Source: a virus. Taken from it: a stretch of 64,000 nt of DNA. Below are positions 43,969-52,217 of this stretch, in pieces (positions within the stretch are counted from its first letter, which is position 1; the number at the start of each line of letters is the position of its first letter). A program made the translations under genes and the position numbers. The DNA lies in the IMG/VR virus record IMGVR_UViG_3300008108_000124, positions 1 to 64,000 of that record, one strand, 5' to 3'. The notes below the pieces were generated by a model, which was not told the origin of the DNA, searched no databases, and saw nothing but the letters and a program-made list of their open reading frames with translations.

Positions 43969-43989
43969 TGAGTGCTTTTTTGCTATAAT
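43961..43989 (+). promoter_or_regulatory. Consensus sigma-70 promoter of gp32
   Basis: TTGACT (43961-43966) and TATAAT (43984-43989, extended TGC) have a 17-base spacer. The -35 lies in the last codons of the DUF1825 gene. The predicted leader of about 37 bases carries a gaggt site before ATG 44033. Confidence 0.85.
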
Positions 43990-44032
43990 ATCCAAGTAAT
44001 CACACGAATCCAAACTATCCGAGGTATCTAAA

Positions 44033-44953
44033 ATGGGTTTTGCCGACCTTAAAAAACAATCTAAACTTGGCTCTCTCACCGATAAACTGGTGAAAGAAGT
44101 CGAAAAAATGAATAATTCTGGTAATTCTTCTGATGACCGTCTTTGGAAACTTGACGTTGATAAAAGTGGCAATGGGTATGCCGTCATTCGTTTCCTGCCT
44201 GCTCCTGATGGTGAAGACCTGCCATTCGTTAAAGTCTATTCTCACGCTTTCCAGGGTCCTGGTGGTTGGTTGATTGATAACTGCCTGACTACACTGAATC
44301 AAAAGTGTCCTGTGTGTGAGCACAACTCCGGTCTTTGGAACTCTGGCATCGATGCTAATAAGGAAGTTGCACGTAAGCAAAAGCGCAAACTGACTTATAT
44401 GAGCAATATCTATGTTGTAAAGGACCCTACTAACCCTGAGAATGAGGGTAAGGTTTTCCTCTTCAAGTATGGTAAGAAAATTTTTGACAAACTCACCGAA
44501 GCAATGCAACCCGAGTTTGAAGATGAGACTCCTATCGATCCGTTTGACTTCTGGAAAGGTGCTAATTTCAAACTGAAGGCAAAGAACGTTGCTGGTTATC
44601 GTAACTATGATTCCAGTGAATTTGCCTCTCAGAGTGCTCTACTGGACGATGATGATGCAATGGAAGCAATCTGGAAGAAGCAGTATTCTCTCCAGGAGTT
44701 TATGAGTCCTGCCGAATATAAGTCCTATGAAGATCTCAAAAAGCGCCTTGATTATACTCTTGGTCTGAAAGGTTCTTCTAAGGTTCAGGACGCTGAAGTT
44801 GAAGATGAAGATGATTATCGTGGAACTGCCCCTTCTCTGACTGAAGACCTGCGTAGCGAACTCAATAATCTCAAACCTTCAAAATCTGTTTCTTCTGATG
44901 ATGAAGATGAAGATGATACACTCTCTTACTTTGCCCGTCTTGCTGAAGAGTGA
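44033..44953 (+). CDS. gp32: Single-stranded DNA-binding protein gp32 (306 aa)
   Basis: The zinc site is His71-X12-Cys84-X7-Cys92-X2-Cys95 (SHAFQGPGGW, DNCLTTLNQKCPVC), compared with His-X12-Cys-X9-Cys-X2-Cys in T4. The OB-fold core follows (YVVKDPTNPENEGKVFLFKY). The C-terminal 50 residues are acidic (DEDEDDTLSYFARLAEE), the tail that recruits gp59, polymerase and recombination proteins. The N-terminal FADLKKQSKLGSL is the cooperativity region. Base composition is less A+T-rich than the neighbours and codon use looks adapted for high expression. It has its own promoter and a UUCG-loop hairpin downstream. Confidence 0.95.
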   Translation: MGFADLKKQSKLGSLTDKLVKEVEKMNNSGNSSDDRLWKLDVDKSGNGYAVIRFLPAPDGEDLPFVKVYSHAFQGPGGWLIDNCLTTLNQKCPVCEHNSGLWNSGIDANKEVARKQKRKLTYMSNIYVVKDPTNPENEGKVFLFKYGKKIFDKLTEAMQPEFEDETPIDPFDFWKGANFKLKAKNVAGYRNYDSSEFASQSALLDDDDAMEAIWKKQYSLQEFMSPAEYKSYEDLKKRLDYTLGLKGSSKVQDAEVEDEDDYRGTAPSLTEDLRSELNNLKPSKSVSSDDEDEDDTLSYFARLAEE

Positions 44954-44972
44954 TTAAATAAACGCCGTTATA

Positions 44973-44994
44973 GAAAGCTGCTTCGGCGGCTTTC
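44973..44994 (+). terminator. UUCG tetraloop hairpin after gp32
   Basis: GAAAGCTGC-TTCG-GCGGCTTTC makes a 9-pair stem (one G-T pair) with a stable TTCG loop. No T run follows, so it may act as a weak terminator or as a 3' stabiliser of gp32 mRNA. It also separates gp32 from the convergent gp53 gene. Confidence 0.65.
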
Positions 44995-45017
44995 TGGCAA
45001 AACTCTAATCTGTAAAA

Positions 45018-45677
45018 TTATGCCAGAGTTGAATTTGTATTTTCTGTTTTAATTAATCGATCATTAATATATTGAGAAGATTTAGTGTAAAGCATAATTT
45101 CTCGACTATCATTCAGGAATTGTTGAATATATTCATTTCTTAAAATATAAATTAAACTTTTTTCACTATTTAATCTAGTTTCATATTCGTAATTAGTAAT
45201 TGCAATTCCGGGAGTTTTTGTAATAACGTTATTTAAATTCTCGTCAAAATATGAAACTTCAAAATCTTCATCTACAATTTCTCCTGCTGGAAAAATTAAA
45301 TTGTTTTTAGAATCTCGTACCTCTTCACTTTCATAAAATCTCACTGAATTTAGAACTTCGTCCCCGTACTTACTTTGGACATATCTGTAAAGATCCGCGT
45401 TTGATAATGGCCATTCATTGCGAACATTTGTAATTCCTGCAGATATTAAAACAACCCAATCTAAATTAGCATCACCATACAATTCTTCTGCTACAAGTTC
45501 TGGTCTTGCACCTTCTTGAATCTCGTACTTGTTAAAAAGTGTAAAAATATTTTGAAGATCATCACGAATTTTCGCTCTTCTAAAAAGATTCTTTACTAGC
45601 AGATAATCTTGAGAAGAAGATTTATCTGATAAAAATGATTGATATTCTACGTTAGGAAGTTCTCTGAAGTATCCCAT
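45018..45677 (-). CDS. gp53: Baseplate wedge subunit gp53 (219 aa)
   Basis: GYFRELPNVEYQSF at the N-terminus, then YLLVKNLFRRAKIRDDLQNI and ARPELVAEELYGDANLDWVV are the conserved gp53 region (P-E-L-V-A-x-x-L-Y-G-D-P-x-x-x-W-V). gp53 joins wedges of the baseplate to the hub. The C-terminal part (ILRNEYIQQFLNDSREIMLY) is helical. It is the last gene of a leftward late operon (48540 to 45018), separated by 1 base from gp48. Confidence 0.9.
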   Translation of the reverse strand: MGYFRELPNVEYQSFLSDKSSSQDYLLVKNLFRRAKIRDDLQNIFTLFNKYEIQEGARPELVAEELYGDANLDWVVLISAGITNVRNEWPLSNADLYRYVQSKYGDEVLNSVRFYESEEVRDSKNNLIFPAGEIVDEDFEVSYFDENLNNVITKTPGIAITNYEYETRLNSEKSLIYILRNEYIQQFLNDSREIMLYTKSSQYINDRLIKTENTNSTLA

Positions 45678-45678
45678 T

Positions 45679-46608
45679 TTAGAATCCTACTCCTAGTTTT
45701 CCTTCTTCATTTGTATCAGCATAATCCTGCTGATACACTGGTTCAATCTCTTTAAATGATAAATCCATGATCATGGATACTGGAGTTCCATCTTTGTATG
45801 TAGCATAAACGTTTTCTGCAGTATAATTAACTGCCATATCCGTCAGGAAGCATTGCTTGAAGCGATTTAAAAATTTATGATTACCTCCCCCAGTTTTAAA
45901 TGCCAATTCAAAGCTCTTGGGTGGTTTTAAAAATTTACTATCTTGATAATTGGGTGCCATATTTCTCTTAAAGACTCTAATTATTTGTTTGATTTCTTCT
46001 GCTTCTTTTGAATTTCTTGGAGTCATTTTAAAAGAAAATTTGAAATTTCTCAATGTTACGTTGTTAAAGAGAAGTTCCATATTTGGGTTAAATATTTGAC
46101 CGGTTTCTCTTGATAATAATTGCTGTGGGGTGACATTTGCGCCAAATATATTTACTGCTTCTGATGCAAAATACCGATTTATTGCTTGTCTTGCCCTAGG
46201 ATCTGTGACAACATCATTTAGAGCTTTATTTCCTTTAGAAAAGAAATCACCTAAGGCTGAAGTAATATCCGCTCCTTGAGCACTTTCATCAAGTCCTCTT
46301 GTTATTGTACCCAATGCAGCAGCAGCAAATCCATTCAAACTATCATCAGAATACCCAACACTATTACCATCTTGAATGTTTGATGGCATTGGGAGTATTA
46401 TAAATTGTGGATTTGTATAGGCAGTTTTTGGACTAAGATTTGTTCCTGCACTAAACGCAGTAGAAACAACCGCATTTCTTTGAGATGCTCCTTCATTAAC
46501 TAGTCCATTAGGCTTTAAATCAACAACTGCTATTTGTAAATAATCAGTCTTGTCTCCAATAATCTCATATGGATATCTTAATATTTCATATGAAGTATCG
46601 TTTGCCAT
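45679..46608 (-). CDS. gp48: Baseplate tail tube cap gp48 (309 aa)
   Basis: The C-terminal two thirds have FNPNMELLFNNVTLRNFKFS followed by FKMTPRNSKEAEEIKQII and CFLTDMAVNYTAENVYATYK. In T4-like cyanophages this corresponds to gp48, the tail-tube initiator on the baseplate hub, which has a tube-protein-like fold. The N-terminus (YEILRYPYEIIGDKTDYLQI) and the Ser/Ala-rich middle are less conserved. It lies between gp53 and an aspartyl-hydroxylase-like gene on the minus strand. Confidence 0.8.
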   Translation of the reverse strand: MANDTSYEILRYPYEIIGDKTDYLQIAVVDLKPNGLVNEGASQRNAVVSTAFSAGTNLSPKTAYTNPQFIILPMPSNIQDGNSVGYSDDSLNGFAAAALGTITRGLDESAQGADITSALGDFFSKGNKALNDVVTDPRARQAINRYFASEAVNIFGANVTPQQLLSRETGQIFNPNMELLFNNVTLRNFKFSFKMTPRNSKEAEEIKQIIRVFKRNMAPNYQDSKFLKPPKSFELAFKTGGGNHKFLNRFKQCFLTDMAVNYTAENVYATYKDGTPVSMIMDLSFKEIEPVYQQDYADTNEEGKLGVGF

Positions 46609-46618
46609 TTATCCTTTT

Positions 46619-47293
46619 CTAAGTATTTAGAAGATTTTTATAAGGAACCTCATGGTCGAAACATATCATATATCTAGAACTTGATAAATTATTTTTTACT
46701 CTATGGTTTGTTCTCCCCCAAAATAAAACATACTCATTGTTTTTAAATTTTACTTTTTGGGTATTATTATTTAAATATATAAAAGACTCCTTTCCTTCCT
46801 CTTCCGGAACATCTAACCCCCATAAACCTCTAATAATTGCTAATCCCGGTTTTTCTGGATCTGGGTCGGAGTGCCATGCAATTTCTTTTTTTGCTTCAAG
46901 AATAGTAATTCCAACTCTTTTTCTTACTCCTGCTTCTAACAAAGTTTTTGTGAGAATTGGCAACATCGATACATTATGTTTAACCTTTAGCAAATCATCA
47001 TCAACCTGAATCAGATGTTTGTAATGATTCATATCAGAATTTATTGAAAGTATATCATTCATAGTTCCATATAGAGGAGCAACCTGCCAACCTTTATATA
47101 CAGAGGAACTTTGTTTACCAACACGCTCTGCCGCATTTTGAACATAATATCCAACTTCTGCTCCCCAGGTTATGGCAAATAAATTATTTTTATTTGCCAT
47201 AAATTCTTCATGTATTTCATCAAATCTTTCCTCTAAAAGTTTTAGATTTGGATTAATTTCATCAAGAGTGAAAAAACGATTCATTTTATTCAT
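46619..47293 (-). CDS. Aspartyl/asparaginyl beta-hydroxylase-like 2OG oxygenase (224 aa)
   Basis: GITILEAKKEIAWHSDPDPE carries H-x-D of the iron site, LAIIRGLWGLDVPEEEG follows, and EYVLFWGRTNHRVKNNLSSS with RYMICFDHE gives the distal His and the Arg for 2-oxoglutarate. This matches the PF05118 aspartyl/asparaginyl hydroxylase type. It sits inside a late structural operon (gp4 to gp53), which suggests that a virion or host-surface protein is the target. The overlap with the next gene is 4 bases. Confidence 0.65.
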   Translation of the reverse strand: MNKMNRFFTLDEINPNLKLLEERFDEIHEEFMANKNNLFAITWGAEVGYYVQNAAERVGKQSSSVYKGWQVAPLYGTMNDILSINSDMNHYKHLIQVDDDLLKVKHNVSMLPILTKTLLEAGVRKRVGITILEAKKEIAWHSDPDPEKPGLAIIRGLWGLDVPEEEGKESFIYLNNNTQKVKFKNNEYVLFWGRTNHRVKNNLSSSRYMICFDHEVPYKNLLNT

Positions 47294-47685
47294 TTTATTA
47301 TTTTAGCAAAAGGTAGTGCTTTTAGATCTTTAAGTTCGGAAGAATTAACTATATGTAATGATCCTACTATTTCTTCCCAACTATATTGACGTACTCGATT
47401 CCAGTGAAAATTTACACCTTTAAATCCCCATGAGTATATATTTGTGACTCCAACAAGAGGGTGAGCATCATAAGTAATACTTGAAGTTTTGGGAGCATAT
47501 ACGAATGTATAATACTTACCTACATCAGGAATTAATACAGTGTCTTTTAAGGATTCTAGAATGGACTGCATTATATCGTCCGGATCTTCGGTTCCAATTA
47601 TATTATCTACAATATGACGAACACGATTTAGTCTTCTATTTGTATCAGTGGGATTGCTCCTATCTCTGATGGTTTTTCTTGGCAT
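47290..47685 (-). CDS. Conserved cyanophage protein in the gp4-gp48 operon (131 aa)
   Basis: I know this protein only as a conserved T4-like cyanophage hypothetical: KYYTFVYAPKTSSITYDAHP and LVGVTNIYSWGFKGVNFHWN, RQYSWEEIVGSLHIV are its hallmark segments. The N-terminus is basic (MPRKTIRDRSNPTDTNRRLN), then a helix. The start shares one base with the gp4 stop. Position suggests a virion or assembly role. Confidence 0.6.
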   Translation of the reverse strand: MPRKTIRDRSNPTDTNRRLNRVRHIVDNIIGTEDPDDIMQSILESLKDTVLIPDVGKYYTFVYAPKTSSITYDAHPLVGVTNIYSWGFKGVNFHWNRVRQYSWEEIVGSLHIVNSSELKDLKALPFAKIIK

Positions 47686-48122
47686 TACTTAATACCTAAT
47701 TCGTCTTCTGTTAGAACTTTAAACTCCCACATCCTATCTTTACAAAATTCTTCCGCTGCCTTCCACTTTGCCTGATTTTTGGCATATTCGACTACTTCAT
47801 AGATGTATGACTTTGTTTTTCTTTTTTGAACTTTGGGTTCTATTGTTTGTTTTTTAGGTTTAATTTCAATAATGTATTTTTTAATTTGACCTGTTTGCTC
47901 TTTGACTTTGATATAAAAATCTGGAAAGTACCTATGAATACGGTTATCTATTGGTGAGCGATATGGTAATGCTATTTCCTCACTAGCATATTCAAGAACA
48001 TTTTCATTAGTGTCACAATAAACTAGAAATTTTCTTTCCCATAAAGATCTATAGATTATATTATTTACATCACCCCTATATTTTTGTGGATTTTTTGGTT
48101 GATATCTTCCTTTATATGACAT
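47685..48122 (-). CDS. gp4: Head completion protein gp4 (145 aa)
   Basis: YKGRYQPKNPQKYRGD at the N-terminus, IIYRSLWERKFLVYCDTNEN, then EEIALPYRSPIDNRIHRYFP and DFYIKVKEQ with IIEIKPKKQT form the gp4 (gp50/65) family. The fold is a TnsA/endonuclease-like PD-(D/E)XK core: Asp in F-P-D-F and E-x-K in I-E-I-K-P-K. In T4 it finishes DNA-filled heads before tail joining. The start overlaps the upstream NUMOD gene by 11 bases. Confidence 0.9.
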   Translation of the reverse strand: MSYKGRYQPKNPQKYRGDVNNIIYRSLWERKFLVYCDTNENVLEYASEEIALPYRSPIDNRIHRYFPDFYIKVKEQTGQIKKYIIEIKPKKQTIEPKVQKRKTKSYIYEVVEYAKNQAKWKAAEEFCKDRMWEFKVLTEDELGIK

Positions 48123-48540
48123 TTTTCCAACCTTTTACAGATTTTCTTTTACCTTGGAGAAGTTCACAAACATGTCCACTACTTAATTTATGTTCTTTAC
48201 AAAAATGACTTAAACATGAAAATTGAATAATATTTCCCTTTTCGTTTATTAATATTCCACCTTTATGCAAATGGGGTTTTTGTGTATTAATAGATGATTT
48301 ATGCATTTTTTCAATGGTTTGGGGTTTATGTTTTTTCCCAGTCATTCCATGATTTTTTAATCTTTCAACTTTTTCATCATTCTTTAAATTTTTCCAATAT
48401 AAAGAGACCGCATTTTTTCTTCTATCAGTAACATCATCACTATAACAGTCCCACTTTTCATCTTCACTTAAATTAATATCAATTATTCCAATATTACCTA
48501 TGTTTAAAATTTTACTTATTCTTGTTGTGTCATATTTCAT
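48112..48540 (-). CDS. NUMOD-type DNA-binding protein, remnant or relative of a homing endonuclease (142 aa)
   Basis: Two homing-endonuclease accessory modules are seen. KKHKPQTIEKMHKSSIN is NUMOD3-like, and HFCKEHKLSSGHVCELLQGK with RKSVKGWKNV is the NUMOD1/IENR1 helix-turn-helix (L-S-x-G-x-V-x-x-L-x-x-G-K-R-K-S-x-x-G-W). No GIY-YIG, HNH or LAGLIDADG nuclease motif is visible in the N-terminal 70 residues. It is the first gene of the leftward late operon, behind a TATAAATA box, and overlaps gp4 by 11 bases. It may be a decayed homing gene now used as a DNA-binding protein, or simply a passenger. Confidence 0.6.
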   Translation of the reverse strand: MKYDTTRISKILNIGNIGIIDINLSEDEKWDCYSDDVTDRRKNAVSLYWKNLKNDEKVERLKNHGMTGKKHKPQTIEKMHKSSINTQKPHLHKGGILINEKGNIIQFSCLSHFCKEHKLSSGHVCELLQGKRKSVKGWKNVI

Positions 48541-48569
48541 AATCTCACCATAAAGTTACATTCCCAAAG

Positions 48570-48577
48570 TATTTATA
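48570..48577 (-). promoter_or_regulatory. T4 late promoter TATAAATA for the minus-strand operon
   Basis: Read on the minus strand, GTATAAATAC at 48578-48569 is the exact T4 late consensus. It lies 30 bases before the ATG at 48540. On the plus strand CTAAATACC (48578-48586) stands about 25 bases before the ATG at 48609, so this 68-base gap holds divergent late promoters. Confidence 0.65.
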
Positions 48578-48608
48578 CTAAATACCACAAATATCCTAAA
48601 ATATTTAG

Positions 48609-49409
48609 ATGTCAGTTACAACACCACAACCCATTAGTATGGAGGTTGCCAAAACTTATTTTGGAGAACTGTCACTAACAAATTATTATCTTGTCGGATT
48701 TAATGGAATGGGAACAGTGGATGGTGATTCTGACTTAATGGATCATTTGTTAAAATATGCAGATTCAACTCTTACAGAGGATTGGATTAGTCGTAATGTT
48801 GGAATTTTATGTGCTGATGCAAATTTACCAAGTAGTACTTTTGCAACGGCAGAAGTGAAGGATAATTTTATAGGAGTTCCACAAGAATTTGCACACAGTC
48901 GCCTATTTACTGATATAGATTTTACTTTTTATGTTGATACTGATTATAAAATTTTAAGATTTTTTGAGGGGTGGATGGATTTTATTTCTGGGGCCGGGGC
49001 AGCACAAGTAGAAAATGGTGGTTTTAATAAAGGATATTTTAGAAGATTTCAATATCCAGATAGTTATAAAATTAATAATTTATCTATTACTAAATTTGAA
49101 AGAACTTTAGGAAGTATAGAGGAATCATTTACATTAGATTATCAGTTTGTTAATGCATTTCCCAAAGGAATTACATCTATTCCAGTTTCCTATGGACCTG
49201 CAGATTTATTAAAAATCACTGTGACCTTTAATTATGACAGATACGTTGTTAAGAATAATACAGTTGCGGGTCTGGATATAGTAAAGAAATCGCCATCTCC
49301 TTCTCCCGTATCGGATCTTCCAGTAATACAAGATATAGAAGGACAAACTCTTCCATTTGGAACAGGAATACCTGGATTAAATGGTGTTCTATACCCCAAT
49401 GTGGTCTAA
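48609..49409 (+). CDS. Tail tube / baseplate-tube initiator family protein (gp19/gp54-like, 266 aa)
   Basis: NVGILCADANLPSSTFATAE, then QEFAHSRLFTDIDFTFYVDT, LRFFEGWMDFISG and FRRFQYPDSYKINNLSITKF and the strand-rich LKITVTFNYDRYVVK have the gp19 tube fold (A-D-x-P-S-x-x-x-A-T, F-x-x-x-x-x-W-x-x-x-I). It is longer than the tube protein gp19 (about 200 aa) and lies with gp26 and hub genes, so the baseplate-tube initiator gp54 is more likely. Exact T4 counterpart not certain. Confidence 0.6.
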   Translation: MSVTTPQPISMEVAKTYFGELSLTNYYLVGFNGMGTVDGDSDLMDHLLKYADSTLTEDWISRNVGILCADANLPSSTFATAEVKDNFIGVPQEFAHSRLFTDIDFTFYVDTDYKILRFFEGWMDFISGAGAAQVENGGFNKGYFRRFQYPDSYKINNLSITKFERTLGSIEESFTLDYQFVNAFPKGITSIPVSYGPADLLKITVTFNYDRYVVKNNTVAGLDIVKKSPSPSPVSDLPVIQDIEGQTLPFGTGIPGLNGVLYPNVV

Positions 49410-49415
49410 TAAATA
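49408..49415 (+). promoter_or_regulatory. Late-type box AATAAATA before gp26
   Basis: AATAAATA starts within the stop codon of the tube-like gene and lies 27 bases before the gp26 ATG at 49443, the same spacing as other late boxes in the window. Confidence 0.5.
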
Positions 49416-49442
49416 ATAGCACTGAAGTTTCTATAGGTCATT

Positions 49443-50165
49443 ATGCCTTTACCAAAGATTTCTACACCGACTTATGAGTTGGAATTGCCTTCAACAGGGA
49501 AAAAAATTAAATATCGTCCATTTTTAGTTAGAGAAGAAAAAATTCTGATTATGGCACTCGAATCCGAGAATATCAAAGATATTTCTGGTGCCGTTGTCCA
49601 AATTTTAAATGATTGTATTTTATCAAAAGGAGTTAATGTCGCTGAATTATCAACTTTTGATATTGAATATTTGTTTTTAAATGTTAGATCTAAATCTGTC
49701 GGGGAAACAATAGAAGTAAATGTTACTTGCCCAGATGATGAAGAGACAATTGTCAGCGTTGAAATTAATATTGACGATATCAAAGTTCAAAGATCAGAAG
49801 AACATAAAAATGTCATAAAGTTGGATGATAATTTGTCCATGAAATTGAAATATCCGTCACTAAACGAATTTGTAGAAAGTAATTTTGAAGTTAATGAAAC
49901 TAATAATGATGTTAATAAATCATTGTCAATGATCACTTCATGTATTGATACAATATATGATCAGGAAGAATCTTGGAGTGCTTCGGACTGTACCAAAAAA
50001 GAACTTGATGAATTTATCGAACAATTAAATACAAAGCAATTTAAAGAAATTGAAAATTTCTTTACAACAATGCCCAAACTTTCCCATACTGTAAAGGTAA
50101 AAAATCCAAAGACTGATGTCCAAAGTGAAGTTGTTCTGGAGGGTCTTGCAAGTTTTTTCAGTTAG
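49443..50165 (+). CDS. gp26: Baseplate hub subunit gp26 family (240 aa)
   Basis: PLPKISTPTYELELPSTGKK and KYRPFLVREEKILIMALESE form the conserved start of T4-like gp26 baseplate proteins (P-x-Y-x-L-x-L-P-S-T-G-K, Y-R-P-F-x-V-x-E-E-K). STFDIEYLFLNVRSKSVGE follows. It helps hub assembly of the baseplate. A small gene overlapping with the tape-measure gene follows, a typical order in contractile-tail phages. Confidence 0.85.
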   Translation: MPLPKISTPTYELELPSTGKKIKYRPFLVREEKILIMALESENIKDISGAVVQILNDCILSKGVNVAELSTFDIEYLFLNVRSKSVGETIEVNVTCPDDEETIVSVEINIDDIKVQRSEEHKNVIKLDDNLSMKLKYPSLNEFVESNFEVNETNNDVNKSLSMITSCIDTIYDQEESWSASDCTKKELDEFIEQLNTKQFKEIENFFTTMPKLSHTVKVKNPKTDVQSEVVLEGLASFFS

Positions 50166-50167
50166 GT

Positions 50168-50344
50168 ATGGCTCATACTAACCTTGAGTCATACTATCAA
50201 ACTAATTTTCAGTTAATTCAGCATCATAAATATTCTTTGACTGAGCTTGAAAATATGATTCCTTGGGAAAGGGAAGTGTATATTGGTTTATTGAAAAATT
50301 ATATCGAAGAAGAGAACCTAAAGCAACAACCTCGTGGATTATAA
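50168..50344 (+). CDS. Small baseplate hub assembly protein, gp51-like position (58 aa)
   Basis: The 58-residue product (MAHTNLESYYQTNFQLIQHH, then SLTELENMIPWEREVYIGLL and KNYIEEENLKQQ) starts 3 bases after gp26 and overlaps the GTG start of the tape-measure-like gene by 11 bases. The E-x-M-I-P-W-E-R-E-x-Y segment is typical of the short second hub-assembly gene between gp26-type and tape-measure genes, similar to the short products from frameshifted chaperones. Naming it gp51 is by position only. Confidence 0.55.
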   Translation: MAHTNLESYYQTNFQLIQHHKYSLTELENMIPWEREVYIGLLKNYIEEENLKQQPRGL

Positions 50345-52214
50345 TTATCCAATCTATAGGGCACCATCAGTACCAAAATTAAGTAGAAAAAATATATCTT
50401 CCCCATTAGCGGGGAGGACTTCTTTTTCTAAGCCTTTACAAGTAAAAAAATCTACATTCGGATTTAGAAAACAGAATATTCAATCTCCGAATATAATTTC
50501 TGAGCAATTGAATGCTGATAATTTATCTTTAGGCGTAATTAAAAGTTTAAATGAATCACTAATAGAAACAAATAGAGTTCTTGTAGAAATACAGAACCAA
50601 TTGGCGATTGATTTTTCGACAAGAATTGCAGAAGATAGAAGGCAAATAGGAGAAGTAAAGAAACAAAAATTTAGAAAGGCTGCCTATAATAAAGAAGCAG
50701 CACTAGAAAGTGTTCAGAGTATAGGGAAAGGTCTTTTCAGACAAGTAGATAAGGTTTTAACTCCAGCTAAAAGTTTGTTTCAAAAGATTATTGAATTTTT
50801 TAAAACAATTCTAACCGGACTGGCTGTCAATACTGCCTTAAATTGGTTATCTAAAAAAGAAAACCAGGAAAAAGTAAAGGTATTTTTTCAATTTTTAGCA
50901 GATCATTGGAAGTGGATAGTAGGAACATTAATAGCTGGAAAATTATTGGGGGGATTGCTTGGTGTAATTGGTGTTGTTAAAAGAATTAAAGGTGCTATTG
51001 ATTTATTAAAAGGAAAAGGAAAGCTTTCTGGTGGTGCAGGACCAATGGATTGCTCCGCAATCTTAAAATGCTTAAAGAATGCACCTGAATTTGCGAATGT
51101 TCTCTCATATTATATGAGGTCCAATCCAAAAGTTTATGGTACTATAGAAGGTATTGCCAAAGGTGTAGTTCCATTACCATTACCTCCTTTAGTTGGTCCG
51201 GCCGGAGCACCTCTCAATATTCCTGCAGTACCTAAAACTACTCCAGCACCGGCACCGACGTCACCAAATTTAAATCCACAACCACAGTATCAACCCAATC
51301 CCCCAGGTCTTTCTCCAGCAATCTGGGGGGCTATTATTGAAGCAATTCGACAAATAGTATTGCCCATGGTGTCTTCACCAGCTCTTGGGCAAACTTTACC
51401 AAATTATCCTCAAGTTAAAAAAGCATCTAGAGGTGGATTAATTAATGATATATCACCTAAAAAATGCTCCAAATGTTCTATTATTCCCTCATTTTCTCAA
51501 GGTGGAAGTGTCGGTGGATCTGGTAGTGGAACAGTTGATAGTGTTCCTGCAATGCTTGCTCCTGGCGAGTATGTTATTCGTACAGCAGCATCTAAATTGT
51601 TTAGACCGCTTTTAAGTGATATTAATGAGAATGCTGGGAGATTGTGGAATTACTTTAGAGAGGCTGTAACAAAATTATTGGAAGTCACATCCTTACAGCA
51701 AAGCAATTCTGAAAGATTTTCGACTATTCTTGAAGATTTGAATAAGACATTTGAGCAGAAAAAACAAAAGAAAAATTTAAAGAAATCTGCGTCTGGTGGT
51801 GGATTTGGAAGACCATTATTTGAAGCGGCAGGTCAAGTTATTGGAACTCAACAAGGCAAATCAACCGGAATTCCTGGGGGTGGATGGGTAGGTGGACAGG
51901 TTGGTCGTCAAAAAGGTGGTCAAATGTATGATAATATAATTCAAAAAATCCCCAACGTAAATATAAGTCCCGTTCAAAATAATGTAAATATAGTACCACT
52001 TCCAATTAGATCGTCTTCTATACAGCAAATTACTAAATCATCATCAAATTCATCTCCAGTAATAGTACCAATAAATCTTCCAACTAAAAAGGCAGCAATA
52101 CCAAAAATTAACATACCACAAGCACCAGCATCATACGTTCCATCAATACCATCATCAAATTCATCAAATCCTTACATGATACTAACACCATCTTTATACG
52201 GAATTTTTGTATAA
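50334..52214 (+). CDS. Tape-measure-like tail protein 1 (626 aa)
   Basis: GTG start at 50334, coupled to the small hub gene. Residues about 1-120 are basic with coiled coil (SLNESLIETNRVLVEIQNQL). Residues 150-215 hold two hydrophobic helices (TGLAVNTALNWLSKKE, KWIVGTLIAGKLLGGLLGVI). Residues about 290-330 are Pro-rich, then comes SGTVDSVPAMLAPGEYVIRT (398-417), the recurring tape-measure segment D-x-V-P-A-x-L-x-P-G-E-x-V-I. The end is rich in Ser, Pro and Asn. I infer the gp29-like tape measure or a hub filament. Confidence 0.65.
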   Translation: MDYNYPIYRAPSVPKLSRKNISSPLAGRTSFSKPLQVKKSTFGFRKQNIQSPNIISEQLNADNLSLGVIKSLNESLIETNRVLVEIQNQLAIDFSTRIAEDRRQIGEVKKQKFRKAAYNKEAALESVQSIGKGLFRQVDKVLTPAKSLFQKIIEFFKTILTGLAVNTALNWLSKKENQEKVKVFFQFLADHWKWIVGTLIAGKLLGGLLGVIGVVKRIKGAIDLLKGKGKLSGGAGPMDCSAILKCLKNAPEFANVLSYYMRSNPKVYGTIEGIAKGVVPLPLPPLVGPAGAPLNIPAVPKTTPAPAPTSPNLNPQPQYQPNPPGLSPAIWGAIIEAIRQIVLPMVSSPALGQTLPNYPQVKKASRGGLINDISPKKCSKCSIIPSFSQGGSVGGSGSGTVDSVPAMLAPGEYVIRTAASKLFRPLLSDINENAGRLWNYFREAVTKLLEVTSLQQSNSERFSTILEDLNKTFEQKKQKKNLKKSASGGGFGRPLFEAAGQVIGTQQGKSTGIPGGGWVGGQVGRQKGGQMYDNIIQKIPNVNISPVQNNVNIVPLPIRSSSIQQITKSSSNSSPVIVPINLPTKKAAIPKINIPQAPASYVPSIPSSNSSNPYMILTPSLYGIFV

Positions 52215-52217
52215 GAA

